Shown in pieces: positions 1-10,949 of a DNA stretch of 64,000 bases; the stretch's first letter is position 1, and the number at the start of each line of letters is the position of its first letter. Below the pieces are notes generated by a model. It saw only the letters and a program-made list of their open reading frames with translations, did no database searches and was not told the origin of the DNA. A program made the position numbers and the translations under genes. The DNA is from Xestospongia bergquistia. Taxonomy: Eukaryota; Porifera; Demospongiae; Haplosclerida; Petrosiidae. The DNA lies in assembly GCA_963965975.1 (NCBI GenBank), contig OZ014412.1, positions 2,730,501 to 2,794,500 of the forward strand. The letters are read 5' to 3'.

Positions 1-430
1 ACTAGTGGATTATGTTTACCATTTATATAAGGTGGATGTTTTGGTAATGAGAATAACTTCTTTTCACAGTATCTCTGTGAACAACAATGTAGTGGTCAGT
101 TAATATTATATGAAGGAAGATGTATTATTGATTTCTTTAATCAGATTGTTATCCAGTATGTAGTTATGAATTTTGTTCAATACATGGACACAGAATTGCT
201 ATTTTGTATAATGTTACATAATAAGAACAAGACAATTAACTAAACATTGCAAACATTGGACACACACACACACACATGTATGTATATATGTGTGTGTGTA
301 TATATTATATGCAGTTACTATACTCACACACATCATAAACAAACTTATTATTTCAATCTAAACACAATTATTACAAAGTTAAGCAACAAAACTGAACTAT
401 GTATCAATAGTCTAATATCATTTATGAGCA

Positions 431-620
431 CTAGTCATCTAGAAAAAAGACAAAAAAAGGCTCTTCTTTTCCCAGAAACTTGAGAGTGTGAGAAGTACTA
501 TTATTCCCAGCACAGCAACAAATGCAAACAATCAGTATAATACAGGCAATGATAGTGAAGAATGCAGCAAAACCAATTGATAATCCTATAGTAATATCTG
601 CTCCATCAGAATTATCATCA
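431..620 (-). CDS. transmembrane and tail exon of the SRCR gene
   Basis: The exon opens after an aaaag acceptor with GDDNSDGAD, continues into a membrane segment of about 24 residues and a cysteine-rich stop-transfer region (CICCC), and ends after a short tail (FLGKEEPFF) at a stop codon. It is the only intact coding piece at this end of the cluster. Confidence 0.55.
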
Positions 621-1686
621 CCTTTTATTATGTAAGCAAAAAAGAAAATCATTTCATAATTGATCACATATTGTAAATATTCCAATCACCTGAATATTGA
701 TTTGGGTTACAAGTAGAAAGTCTTGCATTTGGACCACTGGTACGAGCTAGAGAGAACTCTATGGATGAAAAAGTAAATTGATCTTTATGACCAATTACTT
801 ACCACATTCCAAAGAGACATCCTTGCTATGATCACAGATTCACAATTATGATATTGAGATGATGGACACCTCTCACAAGAAGTAAGACATTTAGTTTATG
901 AACTGGTACACAAAACATTGTACAACTATATAGGTTGAGAACTGGAGCCAGCACTGAAACAAGTAGACAGCTTTGGCCTTATATTATAATGTGATAATTG
1001 TTACAGATGATATATATATATATCATTCTTTTGGTTGTCCTAACCACTTATTCTTTATTATTACTATATCTAGGTCATGAGGGAAAACTATGATAACAAT
1101 GGCTATAACATTTGTACACTCCTTCATTGATGTAGTAGTATTTATGGTTTTATATAATTTATATATACACAATATATTATATGAATATATTTGATCCAAA
1201 TGTCATATCTATGAGGCAGTGTACAAATACTTAGTTGGGATAGTAGTTGTTATTATCAAAATGTTTTCTAATGAACAATAGTAAGTTATGATAGGCATTC
1301 TACTCAGAAAGTAATAATGGCGTAACAACTTACTAAAATTTTAATAGAAATATATGCAGAAGATTCTTTTAATTATTAAGTCATTATTAATAACATATAG
1401 AAAATGATAAAACATAACTTACTAAATTGAGCTATTATAATTATAATGAGAATAGTTTGAATAACCAAGCTGTCGATAGACAACATTAGCATCTGTTGCA
1501 TCAAAACTATCACCACACATTGTTCTCCATTGCCCATTACAATAGATCTCACACAACCTTGGTTGGAGTAGGTTCCATTAACAATACGAAGTTGTCCTGT
1601 AAAAGGATTCTATTCCAAATCTTCTTAGAATCTAAATATATAACACAATTTTAATATTAGAGTAATTAATAGAATAATATACTTAC

Positions 1687-1828
1687 AACAAAAAACAATA
1701 ACATCTTTATGTTATTATTGCAATAAGTAGAATAACAAGACCTGTAACTACACTGCAAGAGAACCAAGTAGCTGCTAGATCTACAATCAACATCTTCTAA
1801 CAAAGTTGGAGCTGTGTCTGTTCCATAA
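1687..1828 (-). CDS. SRCR domain exon, second half
   Basis: Acceptor aaag and donor gtaagt flank an open stretch reading TLLEDVDCRSSSYLVLLQC and onward. This matches the pattern of the C-terminal half of an SRCR domain, where an acidic D-V-D-C block precedes the next cysteine. Confidence 0.5.
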
Positions 1829-1885
1829 CTTTTGAATTATAAATGAAACATAATCAATGCAATGCAACACAGCCATAAATCTCAC

Positions 1886-2090
1886 ATTGATGTACTTCCA
1901 GCATAAGTGTAACTTGAGGCACCAGTAAAGGCTAGTTGATGATATATCACATCAGCTTCATAAGAACCAAAAGAACTATCATCAAAGATGTTACCCCAAG
2001 TACCACCATAATAGATTTCCACTATGCCTGTACTATAGGATTGTGTTGAGGAGTATTGACCAGATCTTATTAGATGAAGTGCTCCAATAC
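1886..2090 (-). CDS. SRCR domain exon, first half
   Basis: The exon lies between a ttattag acceptor and a gtgag donor. It encodes GIGALHLIRSGQYSS followed by GIVEIYYGGTWGNIFDD and ADVIYHQLAFTG, the usual opening of an SRCR domain. The cysteine that normally follows the G-x-W-G block is replaced (NIFDD), so the domain may be degenerate. Confidence 0.5.
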
Positions 2091-2190
2091 CTAATAAATA
2101 ACTATATAGTTATTAGGACATTATATCATGTTATACTATTAAGGGGCCTAATCTTCTATAACCTCCTTCAATTTTTGACTTGATTATGAC

Positions 2191-2700
2191 CTTGTCTCAG
2201 TGACTTAGTTCTTCTTATCCAACATATCACTATATGTACTAGTACAGTAAATACCAGTATTATAACTGACACACCCACTAGACTATCTATATATTATAAT
2301 AGAAACAATGTATGTTGGCTGTTACATACCAGCAGCTGTTACAAAACCTTTATTTACTTGTGTATCATCTATATAACATACTTAGAGATATAATAATGAT
2401 AACAAATGTACTAATGATCACTTACTTGTTAAACAGGTACATGTTCCTGTAGTAATGGTAACTATGGAAACAGGACATTCCAATACAGGACAGGTTACCT
2501 GACAAAGAGATGGATAAATATGCTCCAACCAGTAATAGTGATATTAGGAGATGATATTGCCCAGTCATCTGATAATCTACCCTCCTCTTCAATATCATAT
2601 ACATACATATTATATATACCACTAGGTAGATCATATGTACATCCAATTACTGTACTACTACATACTGGAGAATACATCAATGATATGTTAGTACTGTAGG
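2191..2700 (-). pseudogene. partial receptor remnant with a transmembrane exon
   Basis: Positions 2286-2191 on the minus strand encode DSLVGVSVIILVFTVLVHIV followed by WIRRTKSLR, a close copy of the transmembrane and stop-transfer exons at 4494-4601 and 9144-9254. Further upstream, about 2690-2500 is open and reads MYSPVCSSTVIGCTYDLPSG then IYNMYVYD, similar in style to the membrane-proximal exon near 10.9 kb (CPIDLTSGEYKLNI). No signal peptide or Ig exon in register was found, so this looks like a receptor fragment rather than a whole gene. Confidence 0.4.
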
Positions 2701-2981
2701 TAGAGGAGATTAATGGAATAAGACAACCTTTAACAATAGCTTCTCTTATAAAATGACAGCTGTAACATATAATATAAGTGTTGGTATTATTGCCATGACA
2801 ACTACAATGTTGCGTCCATATACTATACTGTGGCCAGTAGATTTACTTGATGGATATGTCCAATGACTTCTTAATGAATAAAGTTCATGCAATTTCTTTA
2901 CTAATATTATCATCAGTACATTCCTCTGGTCACCTTCATACTTGATTTTATAATGATATTTTATTCATAAAGTTATCATGA

Positions 2982-3365
2982 TCATAATATCAAATTATAT
3001 ATTATGGCAGCTGAACAATATGCAGCACATGTGTTCATCTCTAGTTCAGTAGTAGGTAGTGTATTAGTGATCATATCAACATTCTCATATTGAGGTATAA
3101 CCTGATCAGGGACAGTATCTGTTAGTGGATTAGTAGGAGATGGTACAGTACCTACAATGTAATAATATATTATACTCAAGTGAGATCATTACTCAATACT
3201 ACACACACACTGTTATTAGTCAATATTATATCATACCATATGCAACACATGTGGTCATCTCTAGTTCAGTAGTATGATGGTAATTAGTAATATTCTCATA
3301 TTGAGGTATACCAGTCATCACTTGATGTTGTACAGTATCTAGTAGTGATATCCTTGGAGATTAGA
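2982..3365 (-). CDS. last two YENI/YENV tail exons, with stop
   Basis: Exon 3365-3246 reads ISLLDTVQHQVMTGIPQYEN and onward. Exon 3155-2982 reads GTVPSPTNPLTDTVPDQVIP, then QYENVDMITN, and reads through into CSAAIIYNLIL and a stop. They repeat the alternating pattern of the two tail exons upstream, so the pair appears to have been duplicated as a unit. Confidence 0.55.
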
Positions 3366-6300
3366 GATAGCTCCAGGAGGACCTAACCAATAAAAGTACA
3401 TTAATAACTTATTAATAATATAAGTTACCTTTATCTCTTACCTTGTACATATACATGTCATAGGATAAGTGTGTTTCCTTAAATGTGTTACCATCATCAG
3501 CTATACATCTCACATTAGAACCATTGTTACCACTTGTTATGAAGAAGGTTGTTGAAACCTTTACATAACCATCAGGGTAGATTAGTTTGTTTCAATATTG
3601 GAGTTATAGATCAACCACCAATGATGTAATTAAATGAAAGAGTATATCCAGTTAAGTTAATAGCATACTCAAATGTCACATTATGATTGAGATAGACATT
3701 TTGTGTCTCTGGTACAATAGTGAAGATACCTATAAAATAATGTCAGTATTAATATAATACTTATATTGTACTTACTGGTAACACAAAGTATAATATACCA
3801 GCTGTAAGTTAATAGTAGGATAAGTAGACCTATCATCATAACACCTTAATATAGTAACCACACCCATCTAATATAAGGTACATTAATGACCGTAGATATA
3901 ACCAGAAGTCTTATGTAAACAAATTAGTAATTAATAGAAAAATATTTTAAAATAAACATAAAATCAAAGGTTATTTAGCCTATCAAATTCCATTGGGAGA
4001 CATCATTGACAATAGATAAAAAATTATATAGTTATCTGATTAACAATCAGCTAGAGCAGCTGTTTCTTTAATTTTTTTTTATTTCTTTAATTTTTTATCA
4101 CACCATATGCAGCACATGTCTTCATCTCTAGTTCAGTAGTAGGTAGTGTATTAGTGACCATATCAACATTCTCATATTGAAGTATAATTTGATGAGGGAC
4201 AATATCTGTTAGTGGATTAATAAGAGATGATACAATACCTACAATGTAATAATATAGTATGCTTAAGTGAGATCATTACTTAATACTATGTAAAAAAACT
4301 CTCACACACACATTGTTATTGGTTAATATTATATCATACCATATGCAGCACATGTGGTCATCTCTAGGTCAGTAGTATGATGGTAATTAGTAATATTCTC
4401 ATATTGAGGTATACCAGTCATCACTTCATGTTGTACAGAATCTAGTAGTGACTTATATAAGAGAGTGTGTATATAAAATGTAGTTAACTGTACCTTGTCT
4501 CAGTGACTTAGTTCTTCTTATCCTATATATCATTATAAGTACTAGTACAGTACATACCAATATTAGAACTGACACACCCACTAGACTACCAGTAATACTA
4601 CCTACAATATGTAGTGATATATTTAGTTAACTAAACTAGAAGTTATCATACTAGTATTACCTATTATTAGATCTCTTTGAACACTCCTCACTGTAGTAGT
4701 AATAATATGAACTCAATTGTTATAATATTAATAATAACTTACTATTATCACAGTTTGTACATAATGTAATAGGTGATGGAGATGATGATATAACACTAGT
4801 TATTGATGACAATATAATAATAACTACTACACTTGATGTGCTAGTTAGAGTAGGAATAGGAGGTAGTCCAGTCACTGATTGATTAGTTAGTTTTACAGCA
4901 TACTCAGTAGTATATGGTACATTGTTATAATCCATATCATAAAATGTCACATTATAGTTACTGGTATATATTCCTGTCACACATTTACTAGCAGTACTGG
5001 TATCTACTGATGTTCTCACTATGGTAATATTACCACTGTAGTAGTTTGTTATAAGTGAGTTATATTCAATATAACATCCTTGTGATTGACTACCCTCAAG
5101 AAAATAACAAGTAAAATAAACTTCTCCAGACTCCTCTGTTAAGCTGCCATTTTGTACATCAAATGTAGCTAATGAAAATATTAATATAATGAATATGATT
5201 AAAAAGACTTACAAAATAGTTTAACTGGTGAATTAAGAGATCTACAGTTGTATCTTAAAGTCAATACAATACTCCATTTTTGTCTGCCAATAATGTCAAT
5301 ACTTATATTTCCAATTAACTTATATCCAACAAAATCATGTACACTTTCATTAAAAATATATGTAGTTCCAGTACTATTAGTTAAATTAATAAATACTAAT
5401 GATGGCTGTAGTGAATACACAGTCTAGATAGAATATATATTAAAGCATATGATATTTATATAAGAGAAGTTATCATACCTCCACAATATAACTGACCAAA
5501 TATGTGCCATTTGATGATCTTTTAGGAGTCACATTATAGTTAGTAATTATATCTATTAGTATCAAGTAATTGACAAATTAAAATATCTATATCATTTACC
5601 TTCTGATACTACAACTGATGTAGTAGTTATATCTCCTTCTCCAGCTGAGTTATTACCAACTACACTAATTGTATATGTACCAAATTGACTGGGACAGTAC
5701 TGCCATGTTGTAGAAGATGTAGTGTTCTGTGTAACTAGTTCTCCTCCATAAGTAACATTGATGATATAACCAGGTATGGATACCAGAGAGAAGGGAGGAG
5801 ACCAGGAACAGTTTATATATTGACTTTGTACATGACATATCAAATTCTTAACAGCAGGTAATTCACCTAATAAGAGGAGATATAATGACATATATCAGAG
5901 AGTGTGTTTACCTTGTATTGTCAGAGTAGATTCACTGAAGTTGAAGTAATTACTACCATTTACAAATCCTGAGGCAACACACTTTATTACTGTATTGTTA
6001 TATTGAGGATATCCATGTATTGTAAGATTAGAGTCTTGTGATACTCCAGTTGTAGCAATACCAAGTTGGATAATGTTGTCATTATGACCATAACCTGTTC
6101 CATTTATATTCCAATTAACAGCCACACCAGTATGATCCACTGAACATTGGTAATGTGCTAGTTGATAGACTCCAATATTAGGAGATGGAGTAAATATAAA
6201 CTGAACAGCTGTACAAATTAAGAGATCTGTCATGATATAATGCTTTTAGCAAATTAATTATGATGTGCATGATGTATGTAGGGTCAGGTTGCAATATTAT

Positions 6301-6375
6301 AGTAATTGTCATACCCAAAATATCGTTGACAAACAACACAATGATGTAGCATACAGACAGTAGTAAGAGGACCAT
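2982..6375 (-). CDS. Ig/FN3 transmembrane receptor with repeated YENV/YENI tail motifs
   Basis: Predicted spliced type I membrane receptor. Exons from 5' to 3' on the minus strand: signal peptide 6375-6315 (MVLLLLSVCYIIVLFVNDIL), Ig-like 6208-5912, FN3-like 5866-5600, short exon 5552-5479, 5423-5213, 5168-4743, a 30-nt exon near 4691-4662, transmembrane 4601-4494, then four tail exons near 4455-4341, 4240-4105, 3365-3246 and 3155-2982, the last with the stop. The first exons are phase 1-1. The tail exons alternate two types, one around IPQYENITNYHH and one around QYENVDMVTN. Both contain Y-x-N, the known Grb2-type SH2 ligand pattern, so signalling through an SH2 adaptor is an inference. The gene is paralogous to 12398-16225. 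The intron between the second and third tail exons holds an unrelated broken signal-peptide/Ig fragment. Confidence 0.65.
3430..3837 (-). pseudogene. orphan signal peptide and broken Ig-like exon
   Basis: Positions 3837-3797 read MMIGLLILLLTYS with a gtatat donor, which looks like a leader exon. About 3730-3440 begins GIFTIVPETQNVYLNHNVTF and EYAINLTGYTLSFNYIIGG, then meets an in-frame TGA. After a change of frame the theme resumes as GYVKVSTTFFITSGNNGSNV and RCIADDG. The fragment sits inside the tail region of the 2982-6375 gene on the same strand and cannot be part of its reading frame. Confidence 0.45.
4105..4455 (-). CDS. two YENI/YENV cytoplasmic-tail exons
   Basis: Exon 4455-4341 reads SLLDSVQHEVMTGIPQYENI and ends TTDLEMTTCAAYG. 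Exon 4240-4105 reads GIVSSLINPLTDIVPHQIIL then QYENVDMVTN and ends TTELEMKTCAAYG. Both follow the transmembrane exon in order and in frame, and each carries one Y-x-N motif plus a C-terminal AAY. Confidence 0.6.
4494..4601 (-). CDS. transmembrane exon of the receptor
   Basis: Reads GSITGSLVGVSVLILVCTVL followed by RIRRTKSLRQ, that is one membrane helix and a basic stop-transfer. Copies occur at 9144-9254, 2191-2286 and 17810-17905. Confidence 0.7.
4743..5423 (-). CDS. membrane-proximal ectodomain exons of the receptor
   Basis: Two exons (5423-5213 and 5168-4743) encode a cysteine-containing module (TVYSLQPS, LRYNCRSLNS, then VYFTCYFLEGSQSQGCYIEY, KCVTGIYTSNYNVTFYDMDY) and a Ser/Thr/Pro-rich stalk ending CTNCDN. 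I do not recognise a named domain. The 211-nt length of the first exon is identical in the paralogous gene (13987-14197), and the 74-nt exon upstream (5479-5552) has an equal-length partner at 14259-14332. Confidence 0.6.
5600..5866 (-). CDS. FN3-like domain exon
   Basis: Encodes ICHVQSQYINCSWSPPFS, then GYIINVTYGGELV and GTYTISVVGNNSAGEG. This is the strand pattern of a fibronectin type III domain, with the early Trp followed by Pro and a late Y-x-I-x-V strand. It is almost identical to 14375-14638 and resembles 18922-19200. Confidence 0.7.
5912..6208 (-). CDS. Ig-like domain exon
   Basis: 297-nt phase 1-1 exon beginning AVQFIFTPSPNIGVYQLAHY, with cysteines in HYQCSVDHTG and IKCVASG spaced as in an Ig fold and several N-x-S/T sequons. 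Paralogous exons of 294-297 nt lie at 14683-14976, 18568-18864 and 62353-62649. Confidence 0.75.
6315..6375 (-). CDS. signal-peptide exon of Ig/FN3 receptor
   Basis: The ATG opens a short hydrophobic peptide, MVLLLLSVCYIIVLFVNDIL. The exon ends in phase 1 at a gtatga donor, which matches the phase of the Ig exon that follows. The start is the only ATG that gives a leader joined in frame to that exon. Confidence 0.7.
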
Positions 6376-8640
6376 TTCTTGTTAGGGAGGAATCAAGGGC
6401 ATACACAATAAACTGATTTTAGAGCAAGACGCGTATAAGTAGATTGCAGCTTCTTACATCAAAAACGCTCTAGTCTGCGTTGCCGACTTCCTCTCTAAGC
6501 AAAGGGATGGCAATTCCAGACTTATGCAAAAAAGCATATGGGAGGGGCATCCTGGCTGTTAGATTGTATAAGACCACATGACCACGTATCTGATGCAATC
6601 AAAATAAAAAAAAAAAACATTTTCTAAAAAATTAAGGAAAGGTAGGTATGGCTAATATTAGTTCAAAATAAAGAATGCAAACAAGATAATAGGGATGACA
6701 ATTGCATCATCCCTACACAGGTGGTACAAACAATTTGGGATATTCACTAACTATATTTTAATTGTTTAAATAATATCACATATACATTTTTGCATCCTAT
6801 AGCTGTGTTATTATGTAGGAATGATACAATTGATCTTGTTTGCATTCTTTATATTGCACTGATATATCAGTAGTAGCCATGTTGTCTTCACTAGATCCAT
6901 ACTGAGTTTATCATTACATCATTATTACATCACTACATATTATAGTAACATACTGATAACAGTTAGTAATATAGTATATATTATATTAAAAGTTGACATA
7001 ATGGTTTGTGAAGTATATATTTTATTTATTAAATTATATGACATTTTGTTATCAATTGTTATTAATATGTGTAACATAACTGATTAATTAATTATTGTTT
7101 AAATTGAATTATATTAACGATAGTTAGTAACTTAACATTTCAGATGATCATATATTGAACATTTGTTAATATAAGGTAATATATTGCCCATAACAGTAAA
7201 AGTAGTCAGGTTGTAAATTTTGAGATGATATTTAATATAATAATATTTAACATTATATATGTAATATAACTAATAATAGTTTGTTTGTGTCCACACTGTA
7301 CAATCTCTTGACCACTATGGACATTGATATCTATAATACAGGGATATATTTAACCTCGCTGTGCATGGGCGCATAGCGAGGGTTACTGTAGTCTGTCAGT
7401 GTGTGTGTCTGTTACCCGGGCAAATGGCTTTGAACTGCTTTAACTCGACAAACACAGCACTGGTAGCCACCAAACTATAGTGGACGGTAGTAAAACTTCT
7501 GTACTTCTTAAAAATACTGTCAAAAGGAGCGTGAAACGAACAAAAAGCTTTAAAAGTCTGAAAAACTTTTGAAAAAAAGCACAGCTTTCAGTGAAGACTC
7601 AAAAATTCAATAAAAACCTCCTGGATACAGCTTATGACATTTTCTAACTTTTTAAAGTGAGAATTTTGGCTAAAATACTTCTTTGGAAAGTTATGACAAT
7701 TTTACTAACTTTTGGCAGTTATCTTTGTTGATTCATTGAGCACGAACTAAAAATACTAGCACCATAGCTGTCATTGGAGAGTCACTAACTTTTACTAAGA
7801 AGTTGGAAAGTATTGGACCTTTTGTAAATAGAGTACAAAGTACCCAGTAGACGCACTAAAAAGCAAAGCTTTTTTTCCCTTTGATTGAAGAGAAATGCTG
7901 AGTCATCAAGACAATAATCATCTTGCGCATCATACGTAACTTGAGGGAGGTCTCTGATAAGCCGCAAGCACTTTAGTGCATTTCGTAACTTTTATCAGGC
8001 AAGAGACACACCATCTAGTCTTTATTAATAATATAATTTATTATGATTACAAATGTAAACTATTTACAACAACTCAACATAAAGTACTGGATTCTGTTAA
8101 TAGAGACATATCAGACTATATCAGTAAAACTACTATAATATAATGTTTGTATCAAACAATACCGAATAATAATAAAGTAATAGAGAAATGATTACTGTTT
8201 AACATAATATGTACATAGCATCATAATTAAAGTATTAAAGTCTGTTGATAGAGACATTAAATAACTAGTGAATTACTATAATATAGTATATATATATTAT
8301 ATGTAATATCTATAATATGTTATTATTTTATTAATATAACATATTTTATAATCCAGCTGAAACTTTATTGCTGTGCTGGTTAACTTGTAGTAAGTCATAA
8401 TCCAGCTGGTAATTCACAACTAATTTGTCAGTGTACATAAGTGTTGGTATTATTGCCATGACAACTACAAAGTTGTCTCCATATACTATACTGATGCCAG
8501 TAGATTTACTTGATGTATATGTCCAATGATTTCTTAAGGAAAAAGTTCATACATTTTTTACTAATATTATTATCAGTACATTCAAATTGGTCACCTTCAT
8601 ACTTGATTTTATAGTGAAATTTTATTCATAAAGTTATCAT
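6376..8640. other. intergenic region without a recognised gene
   Basis: AT-rich sequence between two receptor genes. Nothing coding is supported. The only distinctive part is the less AT-rich block with a strong hairpin starting near 7352. The rest is low-complexity AT sequence. Confidence 0.5.
7350..8010. repeat. candidate transposable-element remnant beginning with a hairpin
   Basis: This block is richer in G+C than its surroundings. It starts with the inverted repeat CCTCGCT (7354-7360) and AGCGAGG (7375-7381), whose loop contains further pairing (TGC with GCA). A matching far terminus was not found, so the element type is unknown and the right edge is a guess. Confidence 0.3.
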
Positions 8641-8649
8641 GATCATAAT

Positions 8650-8906
8650 ATCAAATTATATATTATGGCAGCTGAACAATGTACTATTAATACTTTATCA
8701 TGCCATATGCAGGACATGTGCTTATCTCTAGTTCAGTAGTAGGTAGTGCATTAGTGATCATATTAACATTCTCATATTGAGGTATAACTTGATGAAGGTC
8801 AGTATCTGTTAGTGAATTAACAGGAGATGGTACAGTACCTATAATGTAATAACATATTATACTCCAGTGAGATCATTACTCAATACTACACACACACACA
8901 CACTGT

Positions 8907-8965
<59 letters not shown>

Positions 8966-10946
8966 TTATAGGTTAATATTATATCATACCATATGCTGCA
9001 CATGTGGTCATCTCTAGTTCAGTAGTATGATAGTAATTAGTAATATTCTCATATTGAGGTATACCAGTCATCACTTGATGTTGTACAGTATCTAGTAGTG
9101 ACTTATATAAGAGATTGTGTATATAAAATGTAGTTAACTGTACCTTGTCTCAATGACTTAGTTCTTCGTATCCTATATATCACTATAAGTACTACTAGTA
9201 CAGTACATACCAGTATTAGAACTGACACACCCACTAGACTACCAGTAATACTACCTACAATATGTAGTAATATATTTAGTTAACTAGACTACCTATTATC
9301 AGATATTTTTGAATATTTTTCACTGTAGAAGTGATAGTAGTAGTATGAACTATATAATATAATTTTATAAAATAATAACTTACTACTATCACATGTATGT
9401 ACATATGTTAATAGTAATAACAATTATATCTTTTTTAATAGATACTTCACTAGACTCTTAATATTGTAATATATCAGTAGATATGGTAATAATAGATATA
9501 ACTAAAGATAAGTATATTAATTGTTTGATAAATTTAAACAAGGATATAGTTATATACACATACAGAGCTAACCCCTCTTCTCAGAGAGATACACAAGACA
9601 AGATATATTAACAATAGTACATTATATAATGAAGATCATCACCTGTTATAGTAGGTACTTCACTAATACTATCATTGATACTAGTAGATATAGCAGTAGA
9701 TGTTCTAGAAGGTTCTATAGATATTCTACCAGTGATAGTAACATCAGTTAATATAACAGCTGGATTAGAACATGTCTTGTTGTCTTGAGGTAATGCTCCA
9801 CCACATACATATAATGTCCAATTATTAGCAGCTATATCACTAAAATATTTAGTAAAGATAAGTTGATTGTTACAAAAGAGATTTTTATTATAAAAAACAC
9901 AAAGTCTATGATCACACTGTAGATGTAGATGTACGTCTTTTATTGTACTTCCATTAACAAAGATAAACTAAAGACATAATATATCATTTGATGTATTAGT
10001 TATAATTAACGGTTGTAGATCATGACTACCTGTTATCAAAGATAGTAATGACATATGTAACATATATAATATACTTACTGGTAACTACTGGAGTAGTTTG
10101 AAATATCTGTCTACTCTTATATTGTAAGTATACAAATGTATTGAACTTATTTCTAGGAGGAACATCAATTACTGATATTATAGTCTTATATCCATTAGAG
10201 TCAGTGATAATAGTAACATTAGTACTGTTATAACAATCAGAAGAGTTCTTTAAATTACAACTAATCACTGTTGTATTCACAATAGATTGAGTACAGAGTT
10301 GAGTGGACTGTAAGAGAGTAAGTCATGTGACATACTAATAGATCATGTGATTACTTAGTGGTGTTATTTCAAAGTGATAGATCCAGTCATTGTCTTTACG
10401 ATATGTCAAGTAATTGTTATAGACAACATCAAATGTTTTGTCTGTAAAAAGGAAGTATATTATATCAATTAATAAACCAAAGATGTAAACAAAATAATAT
10501 AATATTTATACTATAATTATAATTATAATGGCGTCCTAGTATGACTAATTGAATGTAAAAAGTGTTATATTATAATAACAATATTTATGTCATATATTCA
10601 TTATTTTTACATTAATATAGAGTATTTTAATAGTTTAGTTAAAAATATGTTATAAATCACATTGTTATAAAGTTAAAAAATAGTACACCAGATCAGTTCA
10701 CTGAATTATAAAATTAACATTATCATTATGTATTAGTTAAAGATATTACAAATGTTATTTACCTGTTTTAAACATTATAGTGTCACTGTTCCATATTCCA
10801 GTCCCTGCTCCATTGATTGTAGTAATATTAAGTTTATATTCTCCACTAGTTAGGTCAATAGGACAATAAGTGTAGTTAGTAGTATAGATTACATATTTTG
10901 ATAACATTGTATTACTTGACACATATTGGTAAAAATTCTTACACAA
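8650..10946 (-). CDS. transmembrane receptor paralogue, 5' end not seen
   Basis: Spliced minus-strand receptor. Pieces in order: 10946-about 10762 (NFYQYVSSNTMLSKYVIY and CPIDLTSGEYKLNI), about 10440-10350 (DKTFDVVYNNYLTYRKDNDW), about 10310-10080 (VISCNLKNSSDCYNSTNV and VYLQYKSRQIF), about 9960-9650 (LHLQCDHRLCVFYNKNLFCN, NNWTLYVCGGALP, then a Thr/Ser-rich stalk), transmembrane exon 9254-9144 and tail exons near 9110-8998 and 8840-8690. The tail exons again carry QYEN motifs. The ectodomain differs from the Ig/FN3 pair; I do not recognise a named domain in it. No signal peptide or Ig exon was found upstream of 10.95 kb, so it is partial, uses a distant first exon, or is decaying. Confidence 0.5.
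8690..9110 (-). CDS. YENI/YEN-type tail exons
   Basis: About 9110-8998 encodes the IPQYENITNYHH type of tail exon and about 8840-8690 the P-L-T-D/QYEN type. They are separated by a long CA microsatellite. The last exon reads on to a stop just after an AYGMIKY sequence, unlike the 2982 tail, which reads CSAAIIYNLIL. Confidence 0.45.
8883..8962. repeat. CA microsatellite
   Basis: Nearly pure run of CA dinucleotides, broken once by CTGTGA, in the intron between two tail exons. Confidence 0.9.
9144..9254 (-). CDS. transmembrane exon of the 8.65-10.95 kb receptor
   Basis: Reads GSITGSLVGVSVLILVCTVL followed by RIRRTKSLRQ, with an extra Val codon compared with 4494-4601. Acceptor tgtag and donor gtacag are both conserved with that exon. 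Confidence 0.65.
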
Positions 10947-10949
10947 TAC

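Larger units (their letters stand above)
431..2090 (-). pseudogene. SRCR-domain transmembrane receptor, 3' part, probably decayed
   Basis: Read on the minus strand, 2090-1886 encodes the first half of a scavenger-receptor cysteine-rich domain (GIVEIYYGGTWGNIFDD, then EADVIYHQL). Positions 1828-1687 encode its second half. About 1610-1430 starts another SRCR domain (CNGQWRTMCGDSFDATDANV, then YRQLGY), and about 880-803 holds the end of one. The last exon, about 620-431, has a hydrophobic run (IGLSIGFAAFFTIIACIILI) followed by CICCC and a short tail ending in a stop. SRCR domains are common in animal surface receptors. Two shifts of frame are visible: one near 1555 between NQGC and EIYCNG, the other near 830 between HNC and DHSKDVSLEC. 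Together with an upstream stop near 890 they suggest a broken gene, although sequencing error is possible. Confidence 0.6.

Noticed and set aside
1-430. A coding exon downstream of the SRCR transmembrane exon
   Set aside because: Only CA/TG microsatellite-like and AT-rich sequence; the 78-codon frame at 247 is repeat-derived.
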